From assembly GCF_023898315.1 (NCBI RefSeq), contig NC_064619.1, positions 504,156,594 through 504,220,593 of the forward strand: DNA of 64,000 nucleotides, written 5' to 3'. Below are positions 19,961 to 31,825 of this stretch, piece by piece. The stretch is from Schistocerca nitens. Lineage: Eukaryota; Arthropoda; Insecta; Orthoptera; Acrididae. The notes beneath the pieces were generated by a model that saw nothing but the letters and a program-made list of their open reading frames with translations, ran no database searches and was not told where the DNA came from. The position numbers were made by a program, and so were the translations under genes. Every line of letters starts with the position of its first letter. Position 1 is the first letter of the stretch.

Positions 19961-22510
19961 GTTCTTCTAATTTATGCCAACCAATACGGTCTAACATTCT
20001 GCGTGGAGTCTGTTTGTTGTAAGTCGTGTCTCCCTACCGCTTGACGCTCTGAGCGTGTTTTTTAGGGAATTGACTAGGTTGAACCTGGGACCTGTTGCTG
20101 GTAAGGAGACGCCAGACCACACATGACATGTAGAGTTCAGAAGGGTTCAGTGATACTAGTGATGATATAATCAAATAATTATTTCAGCGTCATATTCACT
20201 GCACTCCCTGTAAAAGAATCGTAATACTAACGAAATTTAGTGGAAGGGGTTCAAGGCTTTCCTATTTTTAGTTAGCTGGTAAAATAACATCGAAAAAGCG
20301 TTTAAGTTTACCATTGGAAATTTTATTCTACTCACAAAACATTGTTTATAAATTGCACTATTGATAAAAGGATATATTTTCATACAGGGTGATAGAAACC
20401 AACTGCGTTCAACAAAAATGTGAAAGAATATTCCCTGAATGGGTTTCCAAGTTCTATAACTGATCGAAGGATGATCTATGCCATATCACATCTATAATCT
20501 AGAATTAAATTAAGTTTCATAAAAGAGAAAACTGTCAAATATGGTCTACAGTGACCCTCAGTTATCTTTAATTACTTAATTAACTTGCCATAAATTACAG
20601 TGGCTGATGTGGCTTCTCATTAATTATATAACAGAAAAATCATCGCATTTCTGATTTTAACTTCTAGTAGCAAATGTGAATACCATGAGATTTAATTGAC
20701 GATCGACACTAGTATTACGTAACAAGGGTATGTAACAGATGAGACTTCTGCAGTTCTGAGTGAAGCCTTATGTGGCACCGCGTGCCACCTTGTCGGTGGT
20801 TAGTCAGCGTCAGGGGGCGGCGGGCGGCGCAGCTCCATGCACCTCGCCGTCTCTGAAGCAACTCCTCTCCTCGCTTCTCCTTACTACAATTTACCGAAGT
20901 TGGTTTAAAAAAAGAGGTATCAGACTGTGTTTTCAACTGACCAATCAGGGTCTCAATGTTAACCTTAAGTTCCGCCTACAAAAATTCTGTCTATCCAATG
21001 AGAAACGTTATACTTCTCGTGGTGGGGCAATGTTTTTAACGTTTACAACGTAACAGAGACGCATATAGTCTCACGCTAAAACTTTCAGCTGGTGTGGTTC
21101 TTTTAGTGTTATCGTAAGACCTATAGTATTGTTCTGGAGGGATCTATCTTTTAACATGGGCTGGGGGTGGTCTTGGCGGTCGGCTGGCGACGTGGGTGTC
21201 CGTCACTTATCGTAGGGCCTCCTAGCCTACACGACTCTTCTCTCGGCTTCTGTTCTCGTTTCTCCCCTCGGAACTGCGTCTGTTTCACGGTGGGAAGTTA
21301 TGACATGCATTTAGGCGTTCTTGTGTTAGTCTGTGTGTATTCCATTTGCTCACAAGTTGATCGTATTACTTTGGTTAATTTAATGTCAGGATTTATTCTG
21401 AGCTATGTAACATACTGCCGGATTTGCTATAATGTCCGGGTTTTCATGGAAGGTGTTGGATTTGCCTGACACCTTACAACGGCTTCTATCATTCTTCCCA
21501 TGCCGCTTCATCTCCTATGCCCACTGCTATTAGAAACGTGCGATTTTTTTTTAGTTCTACATCCAAACGGTCGGCTGTCCTGCCTTTTAGTCTTCCTTTA
21601 TCACCGGGAATCCATTCTAATATCGCCTTTGTCCACCTTCTGTCATTTCTTCGTGTGATATATCGTGCCCGCCTTCATTATGGCGCTTTTGTCCTTTCCA
21701 CAATATTCTGAAACCCTGTTATTCCTCCTATATCTTCAATTGTCTCCTGTTCATTCTTACTGTGACCTAGGAGTGATCTTCCCACAACTCTCTGAGGTGT
21801 TCGTCGTTTTATTTCGCAAAACCAATTTAAAATCCTAGTATTACCTTAGTACATGAACAACACATTGTTCGAAAATAACCTTTTCTACATTTCTGAAACA
21901 TTATATTTAAAAGTCGTTGGGTTCTTCCTTAATCCCTCCAATCTAGCTTGATTCAGCGAAAATTAATTAATTTTTTCAATATTTTTTGCCTTGCAGTTAC
22001 CCACTTATCGTCCAGAAATATTACTTAATGCGTACTTCTTCGCAGCTATCTGATAATTCCTTTGTAGAGTACTGCAAATAATTAGCAAAGGTATAATTTA
22101 GGATTTATTTGTTTAGCTTGTGAAACTGATTACTGTCTTACGCAGAAATCCTTGTTGTTACTCGGAACATTCATGTCAGTCTGATATGGTGTTCCAGCTC
22201 GTTGCAGCAGAACTGTGGAGATAAATTAATCTTAAACGTACTGATCACATTGTCTTACATGTGATGGTACCGATGCACCAGACTGTAAAGCAAAGGACGT
22301 GCCATCCATGCTAAGTTTGGTAAAAAATTTGCACTTCTTTCTGCTGTGTATGGCTTTCTTTCTTGGATTTGTTTTCAGTTGATTGTTTTTGTCTTGTTTT
22401 CCATTATTTGTAGTGTCATCCTTTGGTGTTTACATTCATCAGTAGCTGCTGTTGTTCCAATCCCCTCTTCCAATATTAGGTCTTTATTTATTATATACAA
22501 TTTCACGTCG
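19961..22510. other. No gene recognised; GC-rich block at 20760-20880
   Basis: Mostly AT-rich, non-coding sequence. A short GC-rich block around 20760-20880 (GGGGGCGGCGGGCGGCGCAG) could be a decayed promoter or repeat; nothing downstream looks like an exon. Open frames at 21167-21469 and 21517-21711 have no recognisable domain. Confidence 0.4.
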
Positions 22511-22551
22511 TGTGTGTGTGTGTGTGTGTGTGTTTGTGTGTATGTGTGTGC
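22511..22551 (+). repeat. (TG)n microsatellite
   Basis: A run of TG units with TT and TA interruptions. Confidence 0.95.
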
Positions 22552-22789
22552 CATAGCAACGATAATTGTTAGCACTTGCAGCTAATAACGGGTTTATATG
22601 ATGTCTGAGGGCACTACTTGCGATACAAGTGTTGTCTTGCACATGTCCCTTCTCTTACTCCTCACAGTAATTCAATATAACTGCGGGAAGTAAACTGAAT
22701 TTAGCTTGTGAACACGACACTGGTGTACTGGAAATAGTTGAATACACAGCGTTCTCAAGGACGTATTTATTTCAATTCTGTTAGTCAGT

Positions 22790-22980
22790 CTCCTCCTTCT
22801 GCCTCTCTTTGTATATCTCCTCCTCCCCATTCTCTCTGTTCATCTACTCCATCCCCTATCATCTGCCCATACACTCTTGCCTCTCTAATTGTCCATCTGC
22901 TACTCACCCTCTCGACATCCATCTCCTCCTACGCTCTCTGTACATCTACTCATCTTTCCTGTATATGTCCATATATGTTG
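22790..22980 (+). repeat. Polypyrimidine tract
   Basis: The top strand is pyrimidine-rich. Words of the type CTCCTCCTCCCCATTCTCTC and TCTGTACATCTACTCATC recur about every 30-60 bases, as in the other three tracts. Confidence 0.65.
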
Positions 22981-23057
22981 TATATGATATAACATTGTAG
23001 GTATATTCAGCAACATATGTTGATACTGTCTGCTAAATGTGTTGCGAATAAAGGTAG

Positions 23058-23325
23058 TATCAAAAAACTAAACTAAACTAAACTCCTCTCGAACAGGCCA
23101 CGAAGGCTCAACGGTACCGACCGGCCGCTGTCAGTTTCCGAGACCGGAGCTGCTACTTCTCAATCAAGTATTTCGTCAGTTTGCCTCACAAGGCGTGAGC
23201 GCGCCCCGCTTGCCAACAGCGCTCGGCAGACCGGATGGTCACCCATCCAAGTACTAGCCCAGCCAGACAACGCTTAATTTCGGTGATCTGACGGGAACCG
23301 GTGTTACCACTGCGGCAAGGCCGTT
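23058..23325 (-). mobile_element. 5S-rRNA-derived SINE (SINE3 type)
   Basis: On the minus strand the head reads ACACCGGTTCCCGTCAGATC, ACCGAAATTAAGCG, TAGTACTTGGATGGGTGACC. This is the body of 5S rRNA including the internal polymerase III promoter (A-box, intermediate element, C-box). After the 5S part come GCGCGCTCACGCCTTGTGAG and a tail ending GTTTAGTTTAGTTTAGTTTT. Head plus tail defines a SINE3-type element and not a 5S gene: the 3' half of 5S is replaced by unrelated sequence. The flanks AAAAAACTAAAC and AAAAATTACTAAAC may be the target duplication. Confidence 0.85.
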
Positions 23326-23377
23326 GACAAAAATTACTAAACAATGACTTTAAAATTTACATTGAGTTCCCCAAAAA

Positions 23378-23432
23378 TACACACACACACGTACGCACAC
23401 ACGCGCGTGCAGACACACACACACGCACATTT
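23378..23432 (+). repeat. (CA)n microsatellite
   Basis: Interrupted CA repeats (ACACACACACGTACGCACAC and similar). Confidence 0.9.
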
Positions 23433-23654
23433 AAAAATATTCGCAATTTTTAGAAAAACAAGACAGGTTTGTTGTTACTCAGTGCAAGTTGGATACAGAC
23501 ATCGCCAAAATAATAGAGACTATTCTGCATATGGCGCTACTACCTGCTTGTGTGACCTGGCAAGTAAAAAGACCTTCAACAAAGTTCAACAAATAATCAA
23601 ATTACGATGTGGGGCGAACAAACGTACATACGTTATTATAATAAGTATGAATAT

Positions 23655-23980
23655 CTGTTTTCATCGATCTGGTTTTGATGAAACACCGCATGTAATGTGC
23701 CCCTAGCTACGCTGAATTTACCAGTGAAAACACCTTAAAAACCTGTCTAGTAGTTTTTGACACTAGTGCGTTCACACTGACAGACAAAGAAGGTCGAGTA
23801 AAATTTAAATGAAAATGTACTTTTTCTTCGTGATCTAAGTTTTGATGAACTAAAGTTTATACGGCGCCCCAAGCTACACTCAAATTACCTGCTAAAACCC
23901 TATATAAATTCGTCTAATAATTTTAGAGATCAGCGTGCTCAAAGACAAACAGACAGACACGATGGTCTTGTAAATTTGTG
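23655..23980 (+). repeat. Diverged tandem duplication, about 160-bp unit
   Basis: Two neighbouring units share the same order: GATCTGGTTTTGATGAA / GATCTAAGTTTTGATGAA; CCCCTAGCTACGCTGAATTT / CCCCAAGCTACACTCAAATT; AAAACACCTTA / AAAACCCTATA; GTCTAGTAGTTTTTGA / GTCTAATAATTTTAGA; then ACAGACAAAG / ACAGACAGAC. The GACAGACAGAC motif is common in insect dispersed repeats. Non-coding. Confidence 0.65.
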
Positions 23981-25680
23981 ATTATTAAATGTAGTACCTT
24001 CATAGGAACAGCGTCAGAATGACAGATGCACCATGACAATGCTAACTGGCCCAAAGGCAGCTTGGAAGTCGTAGTATTATGAAAATAATTCATAAAGAAA
24101 CGTCAAATTACCCCGCATTTTTGTTATATTACAACAAACATTTAGTGAATCTTTTCACATTGTTAGATCGACATTTAAGTAGATCTCTCACATCTCTCAT
24201 GTGTCACATGTATTGAAGAGGCATTCTTCCACTCATAAGAGATTTCCATAAGATAATGTTTCCATACAGACACCATTACTCTTACGTTTACCAGAAAGGA
24301 ACCGCAGATTAATCATTATGTCTTTCGAAGTGTCGAGTCTTTATAACATTTCTGATGTGACTCAGTGATTTCATAAATCTGCAATAAATGACGAAATAAC
24401 AGAAATATGATCTACCTTAAAATGGTATTACTTGCTAACACAGGTCTGCAACGAGTTATTTTCCGTGATGGTGAACTAAACTACCAAATCGGTCCTCGTA
24501 GGATGGATGGAAAATACAAGTACATGGTTTTCACATTATATCTATTGCAACACTGATTGTTTAACGAAATGCGTATGCTACTGAGTGCGTGTGTGGTGTG
24601 TTTCACAAACAGAGTATTGTAGTAATTCTTCAGCAATAGCAGCTCGTGTGCCGAAAAGGTGACATGATCTGATTCTAGCTTATACTCGATACATTTGATA
24701 TAAAATAATATCAGAAATTAGGCACTAGCACTGGAACGAATATACAAATATAACAGATAATGAAAACAAATACATCCCTGAGCTGTCTTGTTATTAAATG
24801 CTATTGCAAGGCACAAAACTGAAATCCCCTTCCGCGAGGCGAAAGGGAATTGACCTTCGAACATGTCAAACTTGGAAACAAGATTCCTGCATTGTAAGCG
24901 GCAGGATGTTTTGACAAAATCTTGTTTTCTTATTTGTAACACATGCAACTACATTAGCACTTCTGGACAATGGAAAATTCCTTCCATCGGCACTCTTAGT
25001 GACAGATAATTCTTAAAATTAAAATTTACATTCATAAATTAAAAAATAATTAAAACAGGCAATATAAAAAAATGATCCTCTTGCGGAATTATATTACAGC
25101 CTCCTCGAGGTCCTCAAAATCAGGGCAATCAAACCAAGATACAAGTATAGGCATAAACAGAACGAGGCCTGCAAAACTGCGGTTATATTTAATGTTGAAC
25201 AGAGCAAGCATGAAAAATCTAAGTGTTATAGATTAATTTTCAACGTGTGACAACAATGGCCGAGCTCTCCCAGTATTCTTGCTAAACCAACACTGCCGGA
25301 GCCGTAGATAATGATTTAAGGTACAGGTTATATACCAAAATTTTCAACAGACACGTCTTATTAGCACCCTAATCACATTAAATATTCTTTACCTGCCGAG
25401 CAGTTACGCGGCCCATCCTAGCCAAACAGCTGTTGAAATAAGGGGCTTACAAGAACACTAGCTCCACTACTTAATAAGAAGGTAGGATGGCGTGCGTGAT
25501 CGCTAACATTCATGGTTAAGCAAAATGCTAAATGACAACAAACAATTAAACACAACACAGTTACCGACTGCTGTCGTTATTAAAATACTAGCAGACAACC
25601 GTTAACCTGTCTAGTCCACAGACAGAAATCGTACTGACCTCACACATACCACTTCACCAGTAAGCAGTTTAGGTCTTGTT
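23981..25680. other. No gene recognised
   Basis: AT-rich sequence with no terminal repeat, SINE box or coding block that I recognise. Confidence 0.4.
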
Positions 25681-25701
25681 ATATATATATATATATATAT
25701 T
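25677..25701 (+). repeat. (TA)n microsatellite
   Basis: About 11 TA units. Confidence 0.95.
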
Positions 25702-25782
25702 TTAAAGGTCCTTGGAAGGAAAGCACAGATGCGAGCCCCCTCGCAAGTTGTCCACGAAGCAGCCAAAACCAGGCAAACGAAC

Positions 25783-26067
25783 ATGAAGCTGTCCGTGCAG
25801 CTCACTTCCACCCTGCTGCTTGTTTTCGCCCCCAATCGACTGTCTCCACGCAGGCGGCTCCGCACTCGTTCACGTGGTTACCGTCTTCCTCCAGGGCACC
25901 ACACACTAGCTACCACCGTCGCCCCCCTTACATACACATCAAAATCACGTGGCCGCCGCGGTGCGCACGTCAGAGACAAGAGGAATCAGTGCATGCGAAA
26001 TCGTCCTGAAGCTCGATTGGCATGCATTAAAAATATTTATTCGTACATAAATAGAGAAATGTTTTGA
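25783..26067 (+). CDS. Hypothetical small secreted protein (weak candidate)
   Basis: An ORF of 95 codons starts at an ATG with a favourable insect context (AACGAACATGAAG). Its first 16 residues, MKLSVQLTSTLLLVFA, have the charge and hydrophobic core of a signal peptide. The rest is rich in Arg (RRRLRTRSRGYR, SRGRRG), which could be dibasic processing sites, but it has no known domain. It lies in a GC-rich patch in an AT-rich area. No splice sites, polyadenylation signal or homology can be shown, and an ORF of this length can occur by chance. I do not claim a function. Confidence 0.15.
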   Translation: MKLSVQLTSTLLLVFAPNRLSPRRRLRTRSRGYRLPPGHHTLATTVAPLTYTSKSRGRRGAHVRDKRNQCMRNRPEARLACIKNIYSYINREMF

Positions 26068-26429
26068 AATTCCGTTACTTAGTCCTAAATGTAATTTAAT
26101 GAATACTGATCAAACAACGACTTCACTATTAGTTTCAGAACGCTTGGAGAATTCCTACAAGAAATGACTAATGAGAAATACTTTCTTGCTTCCTTTTCAC
26201 TGCTTAGCTTCTTAGCATAGTACTGTAAAGGCCAAAAACTGTAGGTTGCAAGTGCACTCTGAGATGAAGAGGTTGGCACAGGAGAGGAATTCGTGACGGG
26301 GTGCATCAAACCAGTCAGAATGCTGATGATCTCAAAAAAACGAAAAAGCTTCTTAAACATTTGAATATTAGTACGTAACCCCACCCTGAATGCAAGAAAT
26401 TTCTTAGCTGTTAGTGAAGACTGTTTAGG

Positions 26430-26526
26430 TACGTGACCGTAATGTCAGTTACGTAAAATTCTCCAACGTTTCGGTCACAGTGGCCGAAACGTTGAAGAAT
26501 TTTTCATAACTGACGGTGCGGTCACA
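26430..26526 (+). repeat. Hairpin with 47-base arms
   Basis: The left arm (26430-26476) and right arm (26480-26526) are complementary over 47 bases with about 8 mismatches and a 3-base loop. The arms hold CCAACGTTTCGGTCAC and GGCCGAAACGTTG. The GCCGAAACGTT core is like the GAAAC motif at the other hammerhead-like sites, so this may be two facing copies of one transposon end. Confidence 0.6.
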
Positions 26527-26854
26527 TACCCTGAATATTTTATTGCGCTTACGCAGATCACCATTCAGCAGAAACTGATTTTTATTATCGGCAAAAAAAC
26601 CACTAATGAGTAAATCACCAGTGTTTTTAAGAGTTCCAGAAAACTCAGAGACCCCTGCGACAGATGTCGAGTAATGTACTTTATACAATACTAGCCCAGT
26701 TATTTAACATACACATACTTCTCCTGCTAACATACTGAATAAATACAATTATTTTATGTTCTTTATATGCACTACCTTAGAAGATAAGTTCACAACAGAA
26801 AATATGCGAAACTGTGGAACAGTCTAGTGTTTAAATCAGTGCAAAGAAAAACTC

Positions 26855-27262
26855 TGAAACGTCCCCTTGCAAAAATTAATGAATTACTGTGCTGGTAAAC
26901 CCCTTACGTTACTCGATTTTCAAACAGCTGAGCAATACTGATCGTACTCAGACATTTCTCTCTTTAATTATTCTGATCATCACTAAACTGACACACAATA
27001 TTTTTAGCGCAATGCAATCTGACTTTCAATAATCCCTACAAAAGAATGGCCCTGACCAACAATAACCTATACCCTTCATGAATCACTTACCTCACAAAAA
27101 TCTTCATTACTCGAACTACTGCAATACAGCGAGCGCCAATACTGCCAGCTAAATAAAAGATCCTAACTACTGAAGGCACTAACTACTGATAGGTATAGTT
27201 AGCAAATGAAACATTTTGATACAGAACAAACAATTTATTTACCTTAATAGTGTTCAAAAATC

Positions 27263-27322
<60 letters not shown>

Positions 27323-27600
27323 TTCATAACATTCAGTCTTACAACTTAACTCTCTCTGATGGATACACGTCCAGATCATCCGCTCTCAGAACTCTGCCAT
27401 CTCACTCCCCACATCCACCACTGCTGGCGGCTCACCTTCAACTGCGCAACGCTACGCGCTGTTCACATGCAACAGCCCAACACTGCAATAGCAAATATTC
27501 CAACATTGCAAACCAACCACAGACTGCACACAACACAGTCAGTGATTTTGATACAGAGCGCTACGTGACGTTACCAACATAAAAACCTAAACAGCCTACA
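26855..27600 (+). repeat. Unclassified dispersed repeat containing a TA tract
   Basis: It starts TGAAACGTCCCCTTGC and runs through a block rich in short direct words (ACTACTGAAGGCACTAACTA) and a 54-base TA tract at 27266-27319. It then enters a segment reading TGATGGATACACGTCCAGAT ... CATCCACCACTGCTGGCGGC. I recognise this as a recurring locust repeat but cannot assign it to a class. No protein is encoded. The right end is not defined. Confidence 0.4.
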
Positions 27601-29640
27601 TACAACTCCTCTGCAGCGAAAACAAGCTGAACTTAGGTCTTTTATTTCTTTGTTTAATGTTGACTCCATATCTGTTTGTTAACCAGTTTGATCCCAAGGA
27701 ATTTTACACATAATATAACGTTTAGCTTATTCTCATTATACATTCTAAGACAAAAAACAAGGACGCACCTGGAAGGAATAACCCGATTAGGACTGAAATC
27801 GATAGTAGCGATGCAGATGTACAGACAAACAAATGATTGCAATTTGAAAAAAAAAAAAACTGAATGACTTATTGAAAAGAAAGAGCTTCATAAACTCAGC
27901 AAGTCAGTAACACGTTGCCCCCCCCCCCCCTGGCACATTATTTCCTAAATATCCTAGCTGGTTGGAGAGGCCCGCCCATAGTGCTCCAAAGGTTCTCAAT
28001 TGGGGAGAGACCCTGTAACACCACAGCTCTTATGCTGTATGGATTTTTTTTTTTTTTGCTTTATTTAATGTTACATTGTTGATCGTCTGTAAATGTGTTT
28101 GAATCGATAACATAAAATTGTGTACTCTTTTCTTTGTCAAACCTTTGATGTCGTGATTTGATTCTATGCAAAGTAGTGTATCTGTAATTTAAAATTCTTT
28201 GTCCCATGTGGAGGGAACAAAACTTACTGTATATAATTGTAATTTTGTATGAATAATTTTTTTGTAGAGGTGTCAATATGTGAAAATGTTCTGTCTTATT
28301 TAATGTATTTGATTGCTGTTATGTAAACTGCTGATCCTCACTTAGGGCTCTTAGTATTCTGTGTATAAGAGGTGTAGTGGTTCCCCTCGGGAACGGAACT
28401 GTGTAGCGCGCGCAAATTGTGGTTGGCCTAGGTGGAAAAGGTGGAACAAGAGTCAGTCGGGGACGAGCCAGCAGTCAGAGATGAGCTACGAGTCCGTGCA
28501 CTGCCGTGTAAAAGTTGCATAGTGCTGGTTTCGAGAGAGGCTTTTCTGTTATTTTCCAGTGCCTCGGATGGATGGATAAATAGCTGGGCTATTCTGGAAT
28601 TTGTATCTATCATCGCCACCAAGAAATGACAGAGTCCAGCAATTCTGCCTGCAATTCCACCTACCAACATGCAGTTGCCACCACATTGCGCAATCACTGC
28701 AACGTAACACTATAATGATGTACAGTGAAGGATCAGCTTAATGGATGTGTTAGTGTGCTCAAATACAAGGTAAATTTTATCTGAATTTATGTACCTACCT
28801 TGATTTTTTTCCTCATCATAACACCTCTCAGGGTCCTCTCCGTTTGAACTAAAGTGATTACCGAGTGTCCTTACTGAAAGTACGTTAAAAATCCAGTTTT
28901 CTAATTAATGCTTCTTGAACATAGTAAAGTGAAAGTTAAAGTTAATGTGGCAAGAGAGTGAGTTAGAGTTAAAGATGCTTGCTGAAAATAACATTCTTAG
29001 TAAAAATGCTTATTAATGTGTTGTTGCCAACTTCAAATTAAAATCTCTCAAGACTGAGGCTTATAGAGTTTTGCTAAGTAAATGATCACATTACTGCCTG
29101 TTGTGGATCTCCGAAAGTGGGTCAGTATCTTACATTAGTGTTAATTTTATGTCTCACGGTAGTAAAAAAATAGAAAACTGCATAGTAGGAAATTATATGT
29201 TCATGATTACTAAGTGCTTGTCTCTCTTGTGTGCATATTAATAGTATAAAGACCACTCACTTTGTGTAAGTCCTGAAAGTAATAGTGTGTTTCGGTAGCT
29301 GTTATAATTTTGCAAATAGTTTGTGCTGTCCAGTTGTTAGCTTCAATCTTAAAACATATGTGTGTCAGAGTTCATTGCACTCGCGTGTGGCCAAGTCTAG
29401 GTTGTGTTTGTCCGTTATAGTTACTTATACCTACTTTCCTAAACGAGAATGTTAATCATTCTCTTGCCTAGTTAGGCTGGCGGCCGTTTTCTTTATCCGT
29501 TGAACAGTGCAGATAGGCAAAATTTTGTTTGGTACTGTTCAAATATTTACGTAATTCCGACTTTCATTTCCGGTAAGCCATTTCCGTTAGGTACAACACG
29601 GTCAACTTAACAAAAATCCTCCCAGAGGGTAACACTGCTC
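27601..29640. other. No gene recognised
   Basis: AT-rich non-coding sequence with homopolymer runs (A at 27848, C at 27919, T at 28047). The part from 28380 to 28700 is more GC-rich and holds short open frames on both strands without a domain. Its look resembles an untranslated retroelement leader, but I found no paired terminal repeat. Confidence 0.3.
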
Positions 29641-29699
29641 TGTTACTTTGTACCATAATTGCTATAACAAAATAGTTTTATTTCAAAGCCTGTTTCCAG

Positions 29700-30545
29700 C
29701 TTTAAGGTTATGGTACAATAGTAGCAGACAGGAGTGTTATAACCCGAAAGACTGCTAGCCAAGGTGGAGTTTGAGCAGGCACGTAAACAAGCAGTGGAAA
29801 CTCTTGCGGTGTGGAGGCGTGCATTGTCTTTCTGAAATGTCAGCCCAGGATGGCTCGGCATTAGGGGCAACAAGACGGGGCTCGGAATAGCGTCGAAGTA
29901 CCGCAGTGCTGTAACTGTAAGGGTATCGTGGATGAAAACCGAAAGGATCCTGCTTTGAAATGAAATGACAGCCCTGACCCTCAATCGTGGTTGTCGGGCC
30001 GTATGGTGGATGACTGTCGGCTTGGTAACCAACCGTTCTCCGGGGCGACTTTGCTGGTCGTTGGGGCTCTGTTCGAAGCGAGACTCACAATTGAAGACAA
30101 TTCAATGACATACCGAATGTGCCCTGTACCAATGAAAACGGGCTTGTTGGTGTACAGAGTTCGATGGTTGTCGGCGCAAGGGAAATTGTGAGCTCAGCCT
30201 CCTTTTGTGAGCCGCCTATTAATGGGACTTGTGGTCACTGAAGCTACAGTTGCACGTAGAATACATGATAGTGGTGGATATTAGGCTCTGAGTGCCTCTC
30301 TGGCGATTGTTCGGTCCTCACGTTCTGTCGTCTCTCTAGGTCGACCGCTTCCTTCTTGATGCTGTGTTTGGTCATGGGTCACCCACTCCTACCAACATCG
30401 TCGAATAATGGCATCACTCCTATTCGAATGTCCAGCAGTTCATCGATTACTCAAACCTCCTTTTTTGAGCCCAACAACAAGTCCTCTCTCAGATGCTGAT
30501 ATCTGCGTATATTCTTCACACGCCTGTCTGTGAGGCATAGTTGCT
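29700..30545 (-). pseudogene. Tc1-like transposase relic
   Basis: On the minus strand the N-terminal part starts near 30545 with MPHRQACEEYTQISASERGL and the DNA-binding domain follows. A middle part is decayed. The last block, near 29870-29800, reads LPLMPSHPGLTFQKDNARLH with the second catalytic Asp. The usual SPDLSPIEH block with the Glu is missing: after ACLRACSN the sequence turns into unrelated DNA. Many stops and shifts. No terminal repeats were identified. Confidence 0.8.
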
Positions 30546-31080
30546 TTCCAATGAGGAAACGCAATGAAACTCGCAAAGTCTTTATGCCCCGTATCGACAT
30601 GTCCCCATTTTACTATCCCTGCCTCCCTTGCGGTGAAATTGCTTTTTTTTTTTTTTTTGAGTACTCTTACGGTAGAAGGGTGGTAAGCTTATAACCTAAA
30701 ATGACTATTTAAACAAAACCCATGAAATGCAGACTTGCGTAAAATCTACAACATGATCTACATTATGCATATACCGCCTCGCAAGATAGAAACAAATTCG
30801 TTAACTCCGAATCCGACAAACATGACAGAGGCAGCTATTAACGTATGGGAGATTGACAGGGGGGTGGGGGGTTACTAAACAACCCGAACTGCAGACTGCT
30901 CTAAACCTCCCCAACTCCACAAGGGAAAAACGGATCGCCCAATTCTCAACAACCACCTTCGCGCGGGTGGGCAAACGGAGAAGAATGGTGGGACGTCCCC
31001 AAAACAAAGCGGCAGGTGACCTAACCCAGAAAACAAGTAGAATTTAACAAGTAAATGAAACAACATATCCCCAATCACTT
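30546..31080. other. No gene recognised
   Basis: Contains a T-run (30644-30659) and a G-run near 30859. Open frames at 30801-31078 are compositional. Confidence 0.4.
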
Positions 31081-31825
31081 AACTTCTAATAAACTGCGAT
31101 TTCTGGCGAAGACCTGGCGCAGCAGCACCCCCCCCCCCCAACCACACCCCCCACCCCGTCGCACAGCGTCGCAGCTCGCCCCGGCCAGCCCGATGTCGTG
31201 GTTCCGCTCCTGTTGCTCTCTTGTGAACCGCGAAGCCAGTACCCCTTTCTATACGGAGCTGCCCACTGGACTCACGTGGGGACCTCACATGCGCCGACGC
31301 TCAAGGCGGACAAGTCAGCTCGTGTCTCAGTGCGCCACCAACCAACCGACCAATCCAATCGCCAATGACCGTTGCCCGAGCAACTCGAGCAGACTGGCGG
31401 TCTAACGCACAGACTTAGATGCAGGAACTCAGTCCCCACCGGGCGGTCACTACCTGAGTTCTGTTACTGGCGGAGTGGCAAGACTCATTTTCTGGCTAAA
31501 GTTTGATCCAAACGACAGACATAATCGCACTCCGACGACAGTCGGTGAGCCGGCTGACCAACTGACTAGACTCGCCTCGGCTGACCGACTCCTCTCTACA
31601 GAGCTCATAGTGCCCTTTAAATGCACGTGAACAGGCAACCTTTCCGCTTTCCCACCAGAGGGAGACACCGAAGCTGCTATTACCACAGCGGCGCCACCGC
31701 CATAAACGGAGGGCGACTGCTTCACACAACGCGCTGCGGCGCGCTCTTCAAAACTACAGACTCCGTAGTACATTCGTCGGCTGTATCGAAAGAGCGAAAC
31801 GTACACCGATTATGAAAAGAACTGA
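31081..31825. other. GC-rich non-coding block
   Basis: The block is rich in C and G with a 10-C run at 31130. On the minus strand a TTTAAA box near 31615 is followed within 30-60 bases by GAGCTCTGTAGAGAGGAGTC, which could be a promoter of a gene or of an old retroelement terminal repeat. No exon or matching repeat was found, so the call stays open. Confidence 0.3.

Noticed and set aside
23130-23310. A real 5S rRNA gene
   Set aside because: Only the middle of 5S is kept and it is fused to a SINE body; the 5S 3' end and terminator are absent.
28020-29640. Sequence that looks like the untranslated part or LTR of a retroelement
   Set aside because: No second copy, no paired ends and no adjoining coding region in the window, so it was left as unclassified.
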